DNA of 64,000 nt from JABSSA01 sp039984715 (lineage in GTDB: Bacteria > Pseudomonadota > Alphaproteobacteria > Rhodobacterales > Rhodobacteraceae): contig JBDWUA010000004.1 of the NCBI GenBank assembly GCA_039984715.1, positions 558,001 to 622,000 of the forward strand, read 5' to 3'. Both the position numbers and the translations under genes were made by a program. The notes beneath the pieces were generated by a model that did no database searches, was not told the DNA's origin, and saw nothing but the letters and a program-made list of their open reading frames with translations. Position 1 is the first letter of the stretch. Every line of letters begins with the position of its first letter. Positions 15,820-23,811 of this stretch are shown one piece after another.

Positions 15820-16995
15820 TTATTGCAAATCACCAAACGCCTTCGTCAAACGCTCGACCGCTTCTTGCACACGGGACCGCGGCGTGGCGATGTTAAACCG
15901 CAAGAAACTGTCACCGCCTTTGCCAAAGGTAGGCCCGTGGTTCACCGCGATTTGGGCACCCTTTTCGACACGCTGCGTGAATTCTTCGCGTGTCATACCA
16001 GTGCCGTCGAAATCCACCCAGCTTAGATACGTTGCGTCTAGTTTCATGGACTGCAAACCGGGAATGGCATTCACACCATCGTCGAACAGTTTGCGATTAC
16101 CATCGAGGTATTGGACCAGCTCATCAACCCATGCGGCCCCTTCTGGCGAATAGGCGGCAGTGGCCATGAACAAGCCAAAGGAATTCGCGGACAGCCCAAG
16201 CGCCGACATCCGTTCGGCAAAGCGGCCGCGCAGGGCGTCGTCGGCAATGATGACATTGCCCGAATGCGACCCTGCAATGTTGAACGTCTTGGTCGTGGCC
16301 GTCATCATGACCAAACGGTCTTCGATGCCGTCAATCTTAGTCATTGGGATATGCGTGTTTCCGGGCATAACCAGATCATGGTGGATTTCATCCGACACAA
16401 GGATCAGATCGTGGCGTTTACAAAACGCAGCCACGCCTTCCAAGTCTGCACGTGTCCAGACGCAACCACCCGGGTTATGGGGCGAACACAAAATCAGCAT
16501 CCGCTCGGAACCGGTCATCTGTGCGTCCCAAGTGTCAAAGTCTAGGGAATAGCGCCCGTCCTTCAGGCTCATTTCGCATTCAACCAACTTGCGGCCGGCG
16601 GATTTAATGACGCGAGCAAAGGCGTGATAAACGGGTGTCATCACAACAACACCGTCACCGGGCGCCGTAAACGCGTCAACACACATGCCAGTGCCGTTCA
16701 CCAAGCCATGGGTGGTGAAAATATGATCGGCTTCAACCTTCCAGTTGTGACGGGTTTCCATCCACCACTGAATTGCCGCGCGATAGGCGCTGTCATCGCC
16801 AAAATACCCAAAAACGCCATGATCGACTTGGCCTTGGACCGAATCCAAGACGCATTGCGGAGGGCGGAAATCCATATCGGCCACCCACATCGACAATCCA
16901 GTGTCTTTTGGCACGCCGTATATCGACTCCATCATGTCCCACTTCACGCAATGGCTGCCGCGGCGGTCAATAATGGTATCGAACGGATTGGTCAT
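15820..16995 (-). CDS. PatB/MalY-family pyridoxal-phosphate C-S lyase
   Basis: A 391-residue fold-type I PLP enzyme. It shows the family opening NPFDTIIDRRGSHCVKWD, MWVADMDFRPP, and CSPHNPGGCVWTRADLE, followed by VSDEIHHDLVMPGNTHIP. The Schiff-base lysine is in TATTKTFNIAGSHSGNVII. Relatives cleave cystathionine or cysteine conjugates (C-S beta-lyase), and some have aminotransferase side activity. It stands alone between ffh and the four-gene envelope cassette. The family call is strong, the exact substrate unknown. Confidence 0.9.
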   Translation of the reverse strand: MTNPFDTIIDRRGSHCVKWDMMESIYGVPKDTGLSMWVADMDFRPPQCVLDSVQGQVDHGVFGYFGDDSAYRAAIQWWMETRHNWKVEADHIFTTHGLVNGTGMCVDAFTAPGDGVVVMTPVYHAFARVIKSAGRKLVECEMSLKDGRYSLDFDTWDAQMTGSERMLILCSPHNPGGCVWTRADLEGVAAFCKRHDLILVSDEIHHDLVMPGNTHIPMTKIDGIEDRLVMMTATTKTFNIAGSHSGNVIIADDALRGRFAERMSALGLSANSFGLFMATAAYSPEGAAWVDELVQYLDGNRKLFDDGVNAIPGLQSMKLDATYLSWVDFDGTGMTREEFTQRVEKGAQIAVNHGPTFGKGGDSFLRFNIATPRSRVQEAVERLTKAFGDLQ

Positions 16996-17101
16996 GTCGC
17001 TTCCCTTAATCTGGTCAGCGGCACGCTAGCTGAAAACGACTCGAGCGCAAGGTATCCGCGTCTCAAAAATGCGGAAATAAATGGTGTTCGCGGATTCTGG
17101 C

Positions 17102-17899
17102 TTATTCCGGTACGACGGAAAAATCCCCGCCCAAAAACTTTTCCGACGCGGCCGCAATCAGCCCATCTGTTGCAACCTTCCGAAACGCCGCATCAAGGGC
17201 CTGCATTTCAGCATCGCTGGCCCGAATGGGTTGAGTGATCCAAAGAGGTTCGACAAATAGCGGCGGCCCAACCTGTTCCAATGGAAATCCGATATTTCGA
17301 AAGTGCTGTGCAAAAGCAGCCGACGTTATCGCGTAATCCACACTGTCCTCGCCGCCATTGACCAAAGCACGCAGAATGTCGGTTTCAAAGGCGAACGGAA
17401 CAGCGGAAACATTTCCAAGGGGCTTTGACCCCTCTGTCCCGTTTTGCAGGTAATTGCCGTCGATATAGTCTTTGTAAATGCAGCCATTGCACACACCGAC
17501 GCGCGTGCCATCGGGCAGGTCAAACGGTTCGTCGTTGGGTTCCGATTCCGCATCACTGGCAGATCGAACCAAGACAACAGCCGCCATGTAATAGGGCCCG
17601 ATGAAGTGGAACCGTTCCTCGCGTTCTTCAGAATACGATGTCGAAGACACCGTAAAGGACCAATCAGCTGGCCAATCCTCGCCTTGTATCTTGTCAAAGT
17701 CGCTGGGGATGAATTCAAAATCGCTTTCCAGTACCTTTGCGATCTCCTGCGCGACGATAATGTCGAATCCTTCTGGGCCCGTCTCTGTCTGCTTCGACAT
17801 GGGCGGATATTCAGGATCATAGGGGATAAGCACAGGTTCAGCGCTTGCCCCATACGCACCAAAGATCAGTGCGGCACAGATCAAACTAGCCTTCATCAT
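17102..17899 (-). CDS. solitary periplasmic solute-binding protein (SBP_bac_3 type)
   Basis: A 265-residue exported protein. I start at ATG 17899 (MMKASLICAALIFGAYGASA, a Sec signal cleaved near ASA/EP) because AGAGG precedes it; a TTG nine bases further out is in frame. The mature part resembles polar amino-acid-binding proteins: LIPYDPEYPPMS, GPEGFDIIVAQEIAKVL, then DWSFTVSSTSYSEEREERFHFIGPYY. Two cysteines occur in a VCNGCIYKDY loop. No ABC permease or ATPase gene is nearby, so it is more likely a sensory or accessory binding protein of this four-gene unit. Its start overlaps the preceding membrane-protein gene. Confidence 0.78.
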   Translation of the reverse strand: MMKASLICAALIFGAYGASAEPVLIPYDPEYPPMSKQTETGPEGFDIIVAQEIAKVLESDFEFIPSDFDKIQGEDWPADWSFTVSSTSYSEEREERFHFIGPYYMAAVVLVRSASDAESEPNDEPFDLPDGTRVGVCNGCIYKDYIDGNYLQNGTEGSKPLGNVSAVPFAFETDILRALVNGGEDSVDYAITSAAFAQHFRNIGFPLEQVGPPLFVEPLWITQPIRASDAEMQALDAAFRKVATDGLIAAASEKFLGGDFSVVPE

Positions 17900-18158
17900 G
17901 GCGGACAACCTCTACGCTTTCACGGGACCAATCTTTCAGCAAAGTGATGAACGATCCGAAATAAAACCCGATGATCAACCCGCCCCAATTCTGCAGGGTG
18001 GTCGGAATTTCGTATTCCGGCCAAAACAGCGGGATAAGCGCGACAACACAGATCACAAGCAACGCGATGATCGAACTGACCGTGACCGACGCGTATACGA
18101 CAAAGCGTTTGGTGGGCATATCAAGCCCGACATGTTTGGGTCGATATTCCGTTGGCAT
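17886..18158 (-). CDS. 90-residue two-helix membrane protein
   Basis: Starts at ATG 18158, preceded by AGGAG at eight bases; longer upstream frames have no such site. After a hydrophilic N-terminus (about 22 residues) come a first helix (VTVSSIIALLVICVVALIPLF) and a second (WGGLIIGFYFGSFITLL). A charged tail (KDWSRESVEVVRHDEG) follows. Both ends are probably cytoplasmic. The hairpin shape recalls small holin-like or scaffold membrane proteins, but I recognise no family. It is the third gene of the four-gene cassette: 5 bases after the 401-residue gene, overlapping the binding-protein gene. Confidence 0.72.
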   Translation of the reverse strand: MPTEYRPKHVGLDMPTKRFVVYASVTVSSIIALLVICVVALIPLFWPEYEIPTTLQNWGGLIIGFYFGSFITLLKDWSRESVEVVRHDEG

Positions 18159-18163
18159 TTGTC

Positions 18164-19369
18164 TTACTCCTGCACTGCGGCAATCGCATCCGCCGTTTTG
18201 ATAAGGTCTTTCAGTCGCGCATCGGACCCGCTGGTTGCAAAGGCCAGCCGTTCCTGAACACGCTTCGTTGCTTTGGAAAACCGCACCCACTGCGCCTTTA
18301 GGAACGCGCTTTTGCCGGTCTCTTGGATGTATTCGGTGCTAGATCGGCTCACTTGGCCAATTCCGCTCATCTTTTCCAGACAATCGGCCCAGCTTAGATA
18401 AAGACCGCGTTGGCTGCGCCAGTTGCTTTGCAGTTTTTCGGCGTTGATCAATCCCAACTCGTTGTTGTCGATCAAGGACTGGCAATCACCCAATTGAACA
18501 TAAAGAATGGACAGATTGGCAAAGACGCGCGTCACCGGCAACTTGGTCTGAGCCTCATCCTGAAAATCCAACCTCTGCAGCATGTCGTCGCCCAATTGCG
18601 CCGCAAGGGTCGCGACCGTGTTGGTGCGATTTATCGACATCTCCAAATCGTCAGCGCCTAAAAAGGATTCCAGCAATTCCAACTGAACACGCCAACGCGA
18701 GTCCAGTTCAAGCTGATCGAACCCGCCCAATGCTTGGATATCTTCGCGCGTTGTGAGCAGCCCGTTAAAGTTCTGTCCCTGTTTTAACGCGGTCTTGGTC
18801 ACTTTCACGGCCAGCAAAAAGTTATCAAGCTTGGGATCGGTGGAAACGGCACTGGCGGCCGCATTGGCGGCGCGTTCATAAACCTCGGCTGTGCGATCCG
18901 ATTGACGCAGGATTTGATTGACTTCGACTCGGTACACTTCGGCCAAGTAAGAACGCTTTTTCAGATCAACCGGCATGTCGATTTCCGGCTTCAACGCGTC
19001 ACTGTTGATTCGGCGTATGCGATTGCCAACTTTTCCATCTGGGCGGACCGGCATGTATCCATTGGCGCGACCAACAACCATGACGTAATTGTTTTTGACC
19101 TTGTCGACGCCGAAACGTTCGGAAAACTTATAGTCACCGTCCAATTCGCCTTCGTCCTCATCAAGGATGAATTCTTCGGTTGGGTGCTCAACGTTTTCAG
19201 TTAAGATATAAATATCGACGCGCGGTCCCTCAAAGGATGGGGTATCCGCACCTTGTTCCCTTAATTGCCCAACAATTTTAACAGCTTGCTGGGCATTTAC
19301 CTTGCTGGTCAATGCAGTTGTCATGGCACCCGTCAGCACAAGCAAACAGATCAGCCACGGCATCCGCAT
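18164..19369 (-). CDS. 401-residue exported protein of unknown function
   Basis: Starts MRMPWLICLLVLTGAMTTAL with a Sec signal ending near VNA/QQA; GGAGGG precedes the ATG by seven bases. Residues about 30-125 look like a beta-sandwich of the regulatory/CNA-B type (KIVGQLREQG, VDIYILTEN, DGDYKFSERFG, NNYVMVVGRANGYMP). Residues about 140-400 are predicted helical, with repeated Ala/Leu-rich amphipathic segments that could be TPR-like; only three cysteine-free stretches of low complexity are visible. I know no named family with this arrangement. It follows the Cys-rich peptide gene with an 18-base overlap and leads the membrane and binding-protein genes. Confidence 0.7.
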   Translation of the reverse strand: MRMPWLICLLVLTGAMTTALTSKVNAQQAVKIVGQLREQGADTPSFEGPRVDIYILTENVEHPTEEFILDEDEGELDGDYKFSERFGVDKVKNNYVMVVGRANGYMPVRPDGKVGNRIRRINSDALKPEIDMPVDLKKRSYLAEVYRVEVNQILRQSDRTAEVYERAANAAASAVSTDPKLDNFLLAVKVTKTALKQGQNFNGLLTTREDIQALGGFDQLELDSRWRVQLELLESFLGADDLEMSINRTNTVATLAAQLGDDMLQRLDFQDEAQTKLPVTRVFANLSILYVQLGDCQSLIDNNELGLINAEKLQSNWRSQRGLYLSWADCLEKMSGIGQVSRSSTEYIQETGKSAFLKAQWVRFSKATKRVQERLAFATSGSDARLKDLIKTADAIAAVQE

Positions 19370-19572
19370 CCCTTGACCCTCCCGCTGCGGTCACGTGATT
19401 TGGCGCAGCAATTGGTGCCATTACTCATTGCACAGCAATATAAACGATTGCTGTTCGCAACCGAGTACAAATGAGACTGACTTTGACAGATATCGACACT
19501 AGAATATTCGGGTTGATCTGTACCCGATGACAGAATTGCCGCAAAAATCGCTGCGAAGGCTTCACTGCGCAT
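19351..19572 (-). CDS. 73-residue cysteine-rich small protein
   Basis: Starts at ATG 19572 with a strong GGAGG seven bases upstream; the open frame extends further but without another good site. The N-terminus (MRSEAFAAIFAAILSSG) is mildly hydrophobic. The rest carries seven cysteines, including two CC pairs (RLYCCAMSNGTNCCAKS) and a final GCGCRG. Such spacing suggests disulfide bonds after export, or metal binding if cytoplasmic. It is the first gene of the four-gene cassette, and its 3' end overlaps the 401-residue gene. No family recognised. Confidence 0.62.
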   Translation of the reverse strand: MRSEAFAAIFAAILSSGTDQPEYSSVDICQSQSHLYSVANSNRLYCCAMSNGTNCCAKSRDRSGRVKGCGCRG

Positions 19573-19732
19573 TGCACGTCCTCCAAATAAAAAAACTTTA
19601 ATTAATCTACTACTTATAGCAGAATTTTTCCCGCTTTGGAAGAATGTCCGCAAATCCAGTGTTTTGGTTTGATGCTTGGATTGGCGTTTGGGCCGTATTG
19701 CCCCTGCTGCAGGCATGGCCTAAATCAGGGGC
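19573..19732. promoter_or_regulatory. divergent promoter region between the envelope cassette and def
   Basis: A 160-base region between two outward-facing operons. The half nearer the cassette is conspicuously AT-rich (around 19585-19630, with TATAAG on the minus strand as a possible -10), unlike the GC-richer def side. Box assignments are tentative. Confidence 0.35.
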
Positions 19733-20257
19733 ATGAAATTGCCCATTCTTTTGCATCCCGACCCGAGATTGAAAAAAGTCACAGCCCCTGTGGCAGACTT
19801 AAGCGATGAGTTGCGCGCCCTTGCCGACAACATGCTTGAAACAATGTATGACGCGCCGGGCATTGGGTTGGCCGCGCCTCAGGTGGGCGTGTTAAGCCGC
19901 CTGATCGTGCTGGATTGCGTGAAGGACGACAATGAAACGCCGCGCCCGGTGATCATGTTCAATCCGCGTATTCTGTCAGGGTCCGATGACCTAAACACCT
20001 ATGAAGAAGGCTGTTTGTCCATTCCCGAACAATATGCAGATGTCACGCGCCCGGCAGAGGTTGCCGTGGAATGGATCGACCGCGATGGCAAGACACAGCA
20101 AGAAACCTTTGACGGTCTTTGGGCGACCTGTGTTCAACACGAAATCGACCATCTGGATGGCAAATTGTTCATCGACCATCTCAAGCCTATGAAACGTCAG
20201 TTGATCACGCGCAAAGCCGTGAAGTTCAAGAAAGAGCGGGCCAGAGAAAAGGCATGA
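19733..20257 (+). CDS. def: peptide deformylase, canonical copy
   Basis: A 174-residue metalloenzyme that removes the formyl group from nascent N-terminal methionine. All three motifs are intact: GIGLAAPQ (residues 43-50), EEGCLS with metal ligand Cys94, and QHEIDHLDG with His136, catalytic Glu137 and His140. It heads a plus-strand operon of def, a VOC gene, two more def-like genes and fmt; its stop overlaps the VOC start (ATGA). With fmt at the other end, formylation and deformylation are encoded together, as commonly seen. Confidence 0.96.
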   Translation: MKLPILLHPDPRLKKVTAPVADLSDELRALADNMLETMYDAPGIGLAAPQVGVLSRLIVLDCVKDDNETPRPVIMFNPRILSGSDDLNTYEEGCLSIPEQYADVTRPAEVAVEWIDRDGKTQQETFDGLWATCVQHEIDHLDGKLFIDHLKPMKRQLITRKAVKFKKERAREKA

Positions 20258-20637
20258 CCCTGAATGTGCGTCACCACGGCATCATCCTTGGGACAAAGCG
20301 TTTTGACGACTGCGTTGCCTTTTACAAAGACGTGCTTGGATTGCCTGAATGGTATCGCAAAGACGGGCTTGTCTGTCTGCGGTTTGGATCTGGATATCTG
20401 ATGATTGAACAGGGCGGCGTGGCGCGCGAGGGCCGCAAACCCAATTCGGAAAACCCGACCATGTTGCGGTTCAATGTCGATGATGTTGCACAGGCTGCGG
20501 ACATGTTGCGTGACAAAGGTTTGACCGTTGATGTGCGCGTCTTTGACTGGGGCACAGTTGGCACATTCATTGATCCAGACGGAAACGCCTGTGAATTAAA
20601 GAACGCAGATGATCCATTTTTCGCGGACCCGTCATGA
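20254..20637 (+). CDS. VOC-family (glyoxalase/bleomycin-resistance fold) protein
   Basis: A 127-residue protein with paired beta-alpha-beta-beta-beta modules. It reads VRHHGIILGTKRFDDCVAFYKDVLGLPEW at the first module and GTFIDPDGNACELKN near the end, the usual metal-ligand Glu position. Length fits a single-domain VOC protein. The start at ATG 20254 overlaps the def stop (ATGA), and its own stop overlaps the next def start. It therefore sits between deformylase paralogues in one translational chain. The reaction is unknown. Confidence 0.88.
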   Translation: MTLNVRHHGIILGTKRFDDCVAFYKDVLGLPEWYRKDGLVCLRFGSGYLMIEQGGVAREGRKPNSENPTMLRFNVDDVAQAADMLRDKGLTVDVRVFDWGTVGTFIDPDGNACELKNADDPFFADPS

Positions 20638-21128
20638 CAATACGACCGATCCTGAAATGGCCAAATGATGCGCTTCGGATGACATGTGCCGCGATTCAAA
20701 ACGTCGACGACGTGCGTGACTTGGCGAATGACATGCTTGAAACCATGTATGACGCACCGGGGCGCGGCTTGGCGGCACCTCAAATCGGCGTTGATGCGCG
20801 GCTATTCGTGATGGATGCCGCATGGAAAACCGGGGACCCTGCGCCGTGGGTGTGCATCAATCCTACGCTCCACCACATTCAGGACGACATCATCCCAAGC
20901 GAAGAAGGATGCCTGTCTTTGCCAAACGTCACCGCCGTGGTGCAACGGTCGAAAACCATCCGCATGGAATATACCGATTTGACCGGACAGCAGCACGACG
21001 TGGTTCTAACCGGGTTTGAGGCATTATGCGCCCAACACGAGGTGGATCACCTTGACGGTGTGCTGATCTTTGATCACTTGGATGACACCGCGCGCGAAAC
21101 GTTTTTCTCAGACTACGGGACCGTTTGA
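20634..21128 (+). CDS. def: peptide deformylase, second copy
   Basis: A 164-residue deformylase paralogue with intact catalytic elements: GRGLAAPQ (residues 43-50), EEGCLS with Cys93, and QHEVDHLDG with His135, Glu136 and His139. It differs from the first copy in lacking the basic C-terminal tail that helps def bind the ribosome (it ends ARETFFSDYGTV). It may act on a different set of proteins or under other conditions. Its start overlaps the VOC stop, and the third copy begins one base after its stop. Confidence 0.93.
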   Translation: MTIRPILKWPNDALRMTCAAIQNVDDVRDLANDMLETMYDAPGRGLAAPQIGVDARLFVMDAAWKTGDPAPWVCINPTLHHIQDDIIPSEEGCLSLPNVTAVVQRSKTIRMEYTDLTGQQHDVVLTGFEALCAQHEVDHLDGVLIFDHLDDTARETFFSDYGTV

Positions 21129-21129
21129 A

Positions 21130-21627
21130 ATGACCATCCGCCCCTTTGTGATGTGGCCTGACCAGCGTTTGCGCACGGCCGTTCCAGAAGTGTCAAAGAT
21201 CACCGACGACATACGTCAAATCTGGGTGGACATGGTCGAAACCATGGATGCCATGCCAGGTCTTGGACTGGCGGCTGTGCAAATCGGCGTCATGCACCAA
21301 TTGGCTGTTGTCGATGTCACATCCGACCGGACACGCCGCATCTTGTTGGCGAACCCTAAACTGCTGGACCGGTCCGCTGAAACCCAAACGGATGCCGAAG
21401 GAAGTCCCTGTTTGCCGGGTATATCGGCCAAGATCACCCGACCTCAAACCGCATCGGTGCAATTCCTGAATGATCAGGGCGTCATTGAACGACGCGACTT
21501 TGAAGGACTTGAGGCGCGATCTGTCCTGCATCAAATCGACCACCTGAACGGTCGGATGTTTTTTGATAACCTCAGCAAGGTCAAACGCGATATGTTTTTG
21601 CGAAAAGCCAAGAAAGCAAAGGGCTGA
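21130..21627 (+). CDS. deformylase-like protein with altered active site
   Basis: A 165-residue deformylase homologue starting at ATG 21130, right after the second def. The first motif survives (GLGLAAVQ, keeping the Gln). The Cys motif is changed from EEGCLS to AEGSPCLP, and the third motif reads LHQIDHLNG, so the catalytic Glu of HExxH is Gln135. Both metal-binding histidines (134, 138) remain. A Gln here is expected to abolish or greatly weaken deformylase activity, so a binding or regulatory role is plausible. Three def-like genes ahead of fmt are, as I recall, a common roseobacter arrangement. Confidence 0.85.
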   Translation: MTIRPFVMWPDQRLRTAVPEVSKITDDIRQIWVDMVETMDAMPGLGLAAVQIGVMHQLAVVDVTSDRTRRILLANPKLLDRSAETQTDAEGSPCLPGISAKITRPQTASVQFLNDQGVIERRDFEGLEARSVLHQIDHLNGRMFFDNLSKVKRDMFLRKAKKAKG

Positions 21628-21628
21628 T

Positions 21629-22546
21629 ATGCGTATCATTTTTATGGGCACACCGGATTTTTCAGTGCCCGCGCTGGATGCATTGGTGGATGCTGGTCAC
21701 GACATCGCATGTGTGTATTCGCAACCCCCACGTCCCGCCGGGCGCGGTAAGAAAGACCGCCCAAGTCCCGTGCATGTGCGCGCAGATGCTTTAGGCATAC
21801 CCGTGCGCCATCCCGTCAGCCTGCGAAACCCAGAGGCGCAGGGCGACTTTGCCGCGCTGAATGCTGATGTGGCGGTCGTCGTTGCTTATGGCTTGATCTT
21901 GCCCCAACCGATTTTGGACGCACCATCTCGTGGGTGCTTGAATATCCACGCGTCGGTGTTGCCGCGCTGGCGTGGTGCTGCGCCGATCCACAGGGCCATT
22001 ATGGCCGGGGACGCGGAAACAGGCGTGTGCATCATGCAGATGGAGGCAGGCCTAGACACCGGCCCGGTCCTGTTGTGCGAAACGCTGCAAATATTTGATG
22101 CGGACACAACCGGCGGCTTGCATGATCGCCTCAGCCAGCTGGGCTCGCAGATGATCGTGCAAACGCTGACGCAACTGGACGCGCTTGTACCGCAGATACA
22201 GCCAGACACCGGCGTGACCTATGCCGCCAAAATCGACAAAGCCGAAGCTGCCATCGATTGGACCCGTCCCGCCGCCGAAGTTGATCGCGCAATCCGAGGT
22301 TTGTCGCCGTTTCCCGGTGCTTGGTTTGTCCATCAGGGCACGCGGATCAAGGTGTTGATGTCCGAACTGTCCCAAGGGCAGGGGCCGGCGGGCCATGTCT
22401 TGAACGACGATCTGGTTGTGGCCTGTGGCACAGGTGCGGTGAAACTGACCCGCTTGCAACGGGCAGGAAAAGGCGCGCAAGATGCAACAGACTTCCTGCA
22501 CGGCAATCCCTTGCCCACAGGCACAGTGTTTTCATCAGGAGATTAG
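21629..22546 (+). CDS. fmt: methionyl-tRNA formyltransferase
   Basis: A 305-residue enzyme that formylates initiator Met-tRNA using 10-formyl-tetrahydrofolate. I start at ATG 21629, where the protein opens MRIIFMGTPDFSVPALDAL; an upstream in-frame start lies inside the preceding gene. Other marks are CVYSQPPRPAGRGKK, GCLNIHASVLPRWRGAAPIHRAIMAGD (with the active-site Asn, His and Gly) and the C-terminal tRNA-binding domain ending in TGTVFSSGD. It closes the chain of deformylase genes, one base after the third copy. Confidence 0.96.
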   Translation: MRIIFMGTPDFSVPALDALVDAGHDIACVYSQPPRPAGRGKKDRPSPVHVRADALGIPVRHPVSLRNPEAQGDFAALNADVAVVVAYGLILPQPILDAPSRGCLNIHASVLPRWRGAAPIHRAIMAGDAETGVCIMQMEAGLDTGPVLLCETLQIFDADTTGGLHDRLSQLGSQMIVQTLTQLDALVPQIQPDTGVTYAAKIDKAEAAIDWTRPAAEVDRAIRGLSPFPGAWFVHQGTRIKVLMSELSQGQGPAGHVLNDDLVVACGTGAVKLTRLQRAGKGAQDATDFLHGNPLPTGTVFSSGD

Positions 22547-22549
22547 ACA

Positions 22550-22789
22550 ATGTTTCCCACAATGATCGGCACAGTCGTTATCGCGGGTATCGTTGGATAC
22601 ATCTCCGAACGCTCAAAATTCACGCGCAACGGTGTCCTTCAATCAATCATCATCTGCGTAGGCGGCGCGTTTTTGTTCTATTTCGTGCGGCTGATGTTCG
22701 GCTTTGGCTTTTCAAGCCCAGGCTTGAACGCAATCGCAGCATCTATCGGCGCATTGATTATTGTTCCAACACATTGGCGTCGGAAGTAA
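22550..22789 (+). CDS. GlsB/YeaQ/YmgE-type small membrane protein
   Basis: A 79-residue protein with three hydrophobic segments: TMIGTVVIAGIVGYIS, QSIIICVGGAFLFYFV and LNAIAASIGALIIVP. The Gly spacing fits the transglycosylase-associated (GlsB/YeaQ) stress-response family, although some features are divergent. AGGAG lies eight bases before the ATG, which itself begins only three bases after fmt, so it probably rides on the fmt transcript. Function in these bacteria is unclear. Confidence 0.65.
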   Translation: MFPTMIGTVVIAGIVGYISERSKFTRNGVLQSIIICVGGAFLFYFVRLMFGFGFSSPGLNAIAASIGALIIVPTHWRRK

Positions 22790-22876
22790 CGCAAAACCGT
22801 CTGATGAGCGGCTTACGGTGAATGTCTGCTGCGAGCCCACATCACCTGTATTCTTCAGTGTAGCGAATGTCGCTTG

Positions 22877-23494
22877 CTAGGAAACTGACGACCATTGAAG
22901 TCTGGCTTCTTCTAAATACCAATCAAACGTGTCGGTGACCCAAAGAAGATCGGCCTTATAGCTAGGAATGCCGAAATGACGACGTGGATGTGCTAAGTCC
23001 AATGCCTTTTCCGTCCATTCCTTGAACCCAAAGCGGTCCTCAACTAGCCCAGAACCTTCGAAACACTCAAAGACTCTTTTCATTGTTGTTGGATGTCCCA
23101 ACTGACCGTTCTGCTTATACACAAGAAAAATAGCTTCCAAGGAGTGTCCCAAGGAGGGGTAGGTGCCAAGCGAAGGTTCGAAATCCTCTGAAATTTCAAA
23201 CTGATCGCTCGATACCAGGAGCTTGCAGGCATTAGAAGGACAACCGGGGTCAATTGCGAACCCGCATTCAATTAAAGTGGCGGCTGCTGCTTCATATGCC
23301 GATACCGCATAATTAAGCAACACAGTGTCGGCCATCACAATTCCATCAGTTGGCAAAACAACTTTCGGTAACAGGTCATTAGTGTCAAATCTGTTCCGAG
23401 ATGCGAGTAGTGTTTGGGAATGGTATCTGCAGAGTTCTACCATCAATTCGCGTTCGGCTTTGGTCCAAATCTCACGTTTCATCGGTGTTCCCAT
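22877..23494 (-). CDS. hypothetical protein, 205 residues
   Basis: An open frame of good protein-like composition (acidic, with aromatic residues; for example EIWTKAERELMVELCRYH near the start and DTFDWYLEEARLQW at the end) and no signal peptide or membrane segment. Several cysteines are scattered through residues 75-90. No family recognised; the start could also be the ATG four codons in (MKREIW). Codon use looks less GC-biased than in flanking housekeeping genes, which suggests a later arrival. It converges on the GlsB-type gene and lies just downstream of another uncertain frame. Confidence 0.6.
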   Translation of the reverse strand: MGTPMKREIWTKAERELMVELCRYHSQTLLASRNRFDTNDLLPKVVLPTDGIVMADTVLLNYAVSAYEAAAATLIECGFAIDPGCPSNACKLLVSSDQFEISEDFEPSLGTYPSLGHSLEAIFLVYKQNGQLGHPTTMKRVFECFEGSGLVEDRFGFKEWTEKALDLAHPRRHFGIPSYKADLLWVTDTFDWYLEEARLQWSSVS

Positions 23495-23500
23495 AGTGAT

Positions 23501-23797
23501 CTAGTCGGTATTCAGACCTAACAAGCAGACCATTATATCAAGAAGGTCAAGGTCCGCTAAGTCCCGCTCAGCTGACATTGAAGCTAGCGAAGACGATAGG
23601 TTGATTTGGATCGGGATTACTTGACGGTCTGGCCAAAGTCGAACCCGCCAATTACCTAGCCCATTAAGTGGGTTTACCCTTCCCGCATCACGCCAAAATT
23701 CTGTGCTTTTCACGCACGAGCACACGAAATACGTGTATTGCGGCGGTTTGCCCGTTGCAAGATGCCCTTCGGCTTCGTATTTTCTGCAGTGCAGCAA
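23501..23797 (-). CDS. doubtful 98-codon frame, possible partner or remnant
   Basis: A minus-strand frame ending seven bases before the 205-residue gene. Its composition looks like protein (TYFVCSCVKSTEFWRDAG, then NWRVRLWPDRQVIPIQ), but the only early start is a TTG without Shine-Dalgarno sequence. The frame runs to within 15 bases of the divergent TetR start. It may be a truncated gene that once began further upstream and was cut by a rearrangement, or a chance frame. Kept at low confidence. Confidence 0.3.
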   Translation of the reverse strand: MLHCRKYEAEGHLATGKPPQYTYFVCSCVKSTEFWRDAGRVNPLNGLGNWRVRLWPDRQVIPIQINLSSSLASMSAERDLADLDLLDIMVCLLGLNTD

Positions 23798-23811
23798 CAG
23801 GAGCCAAGATT

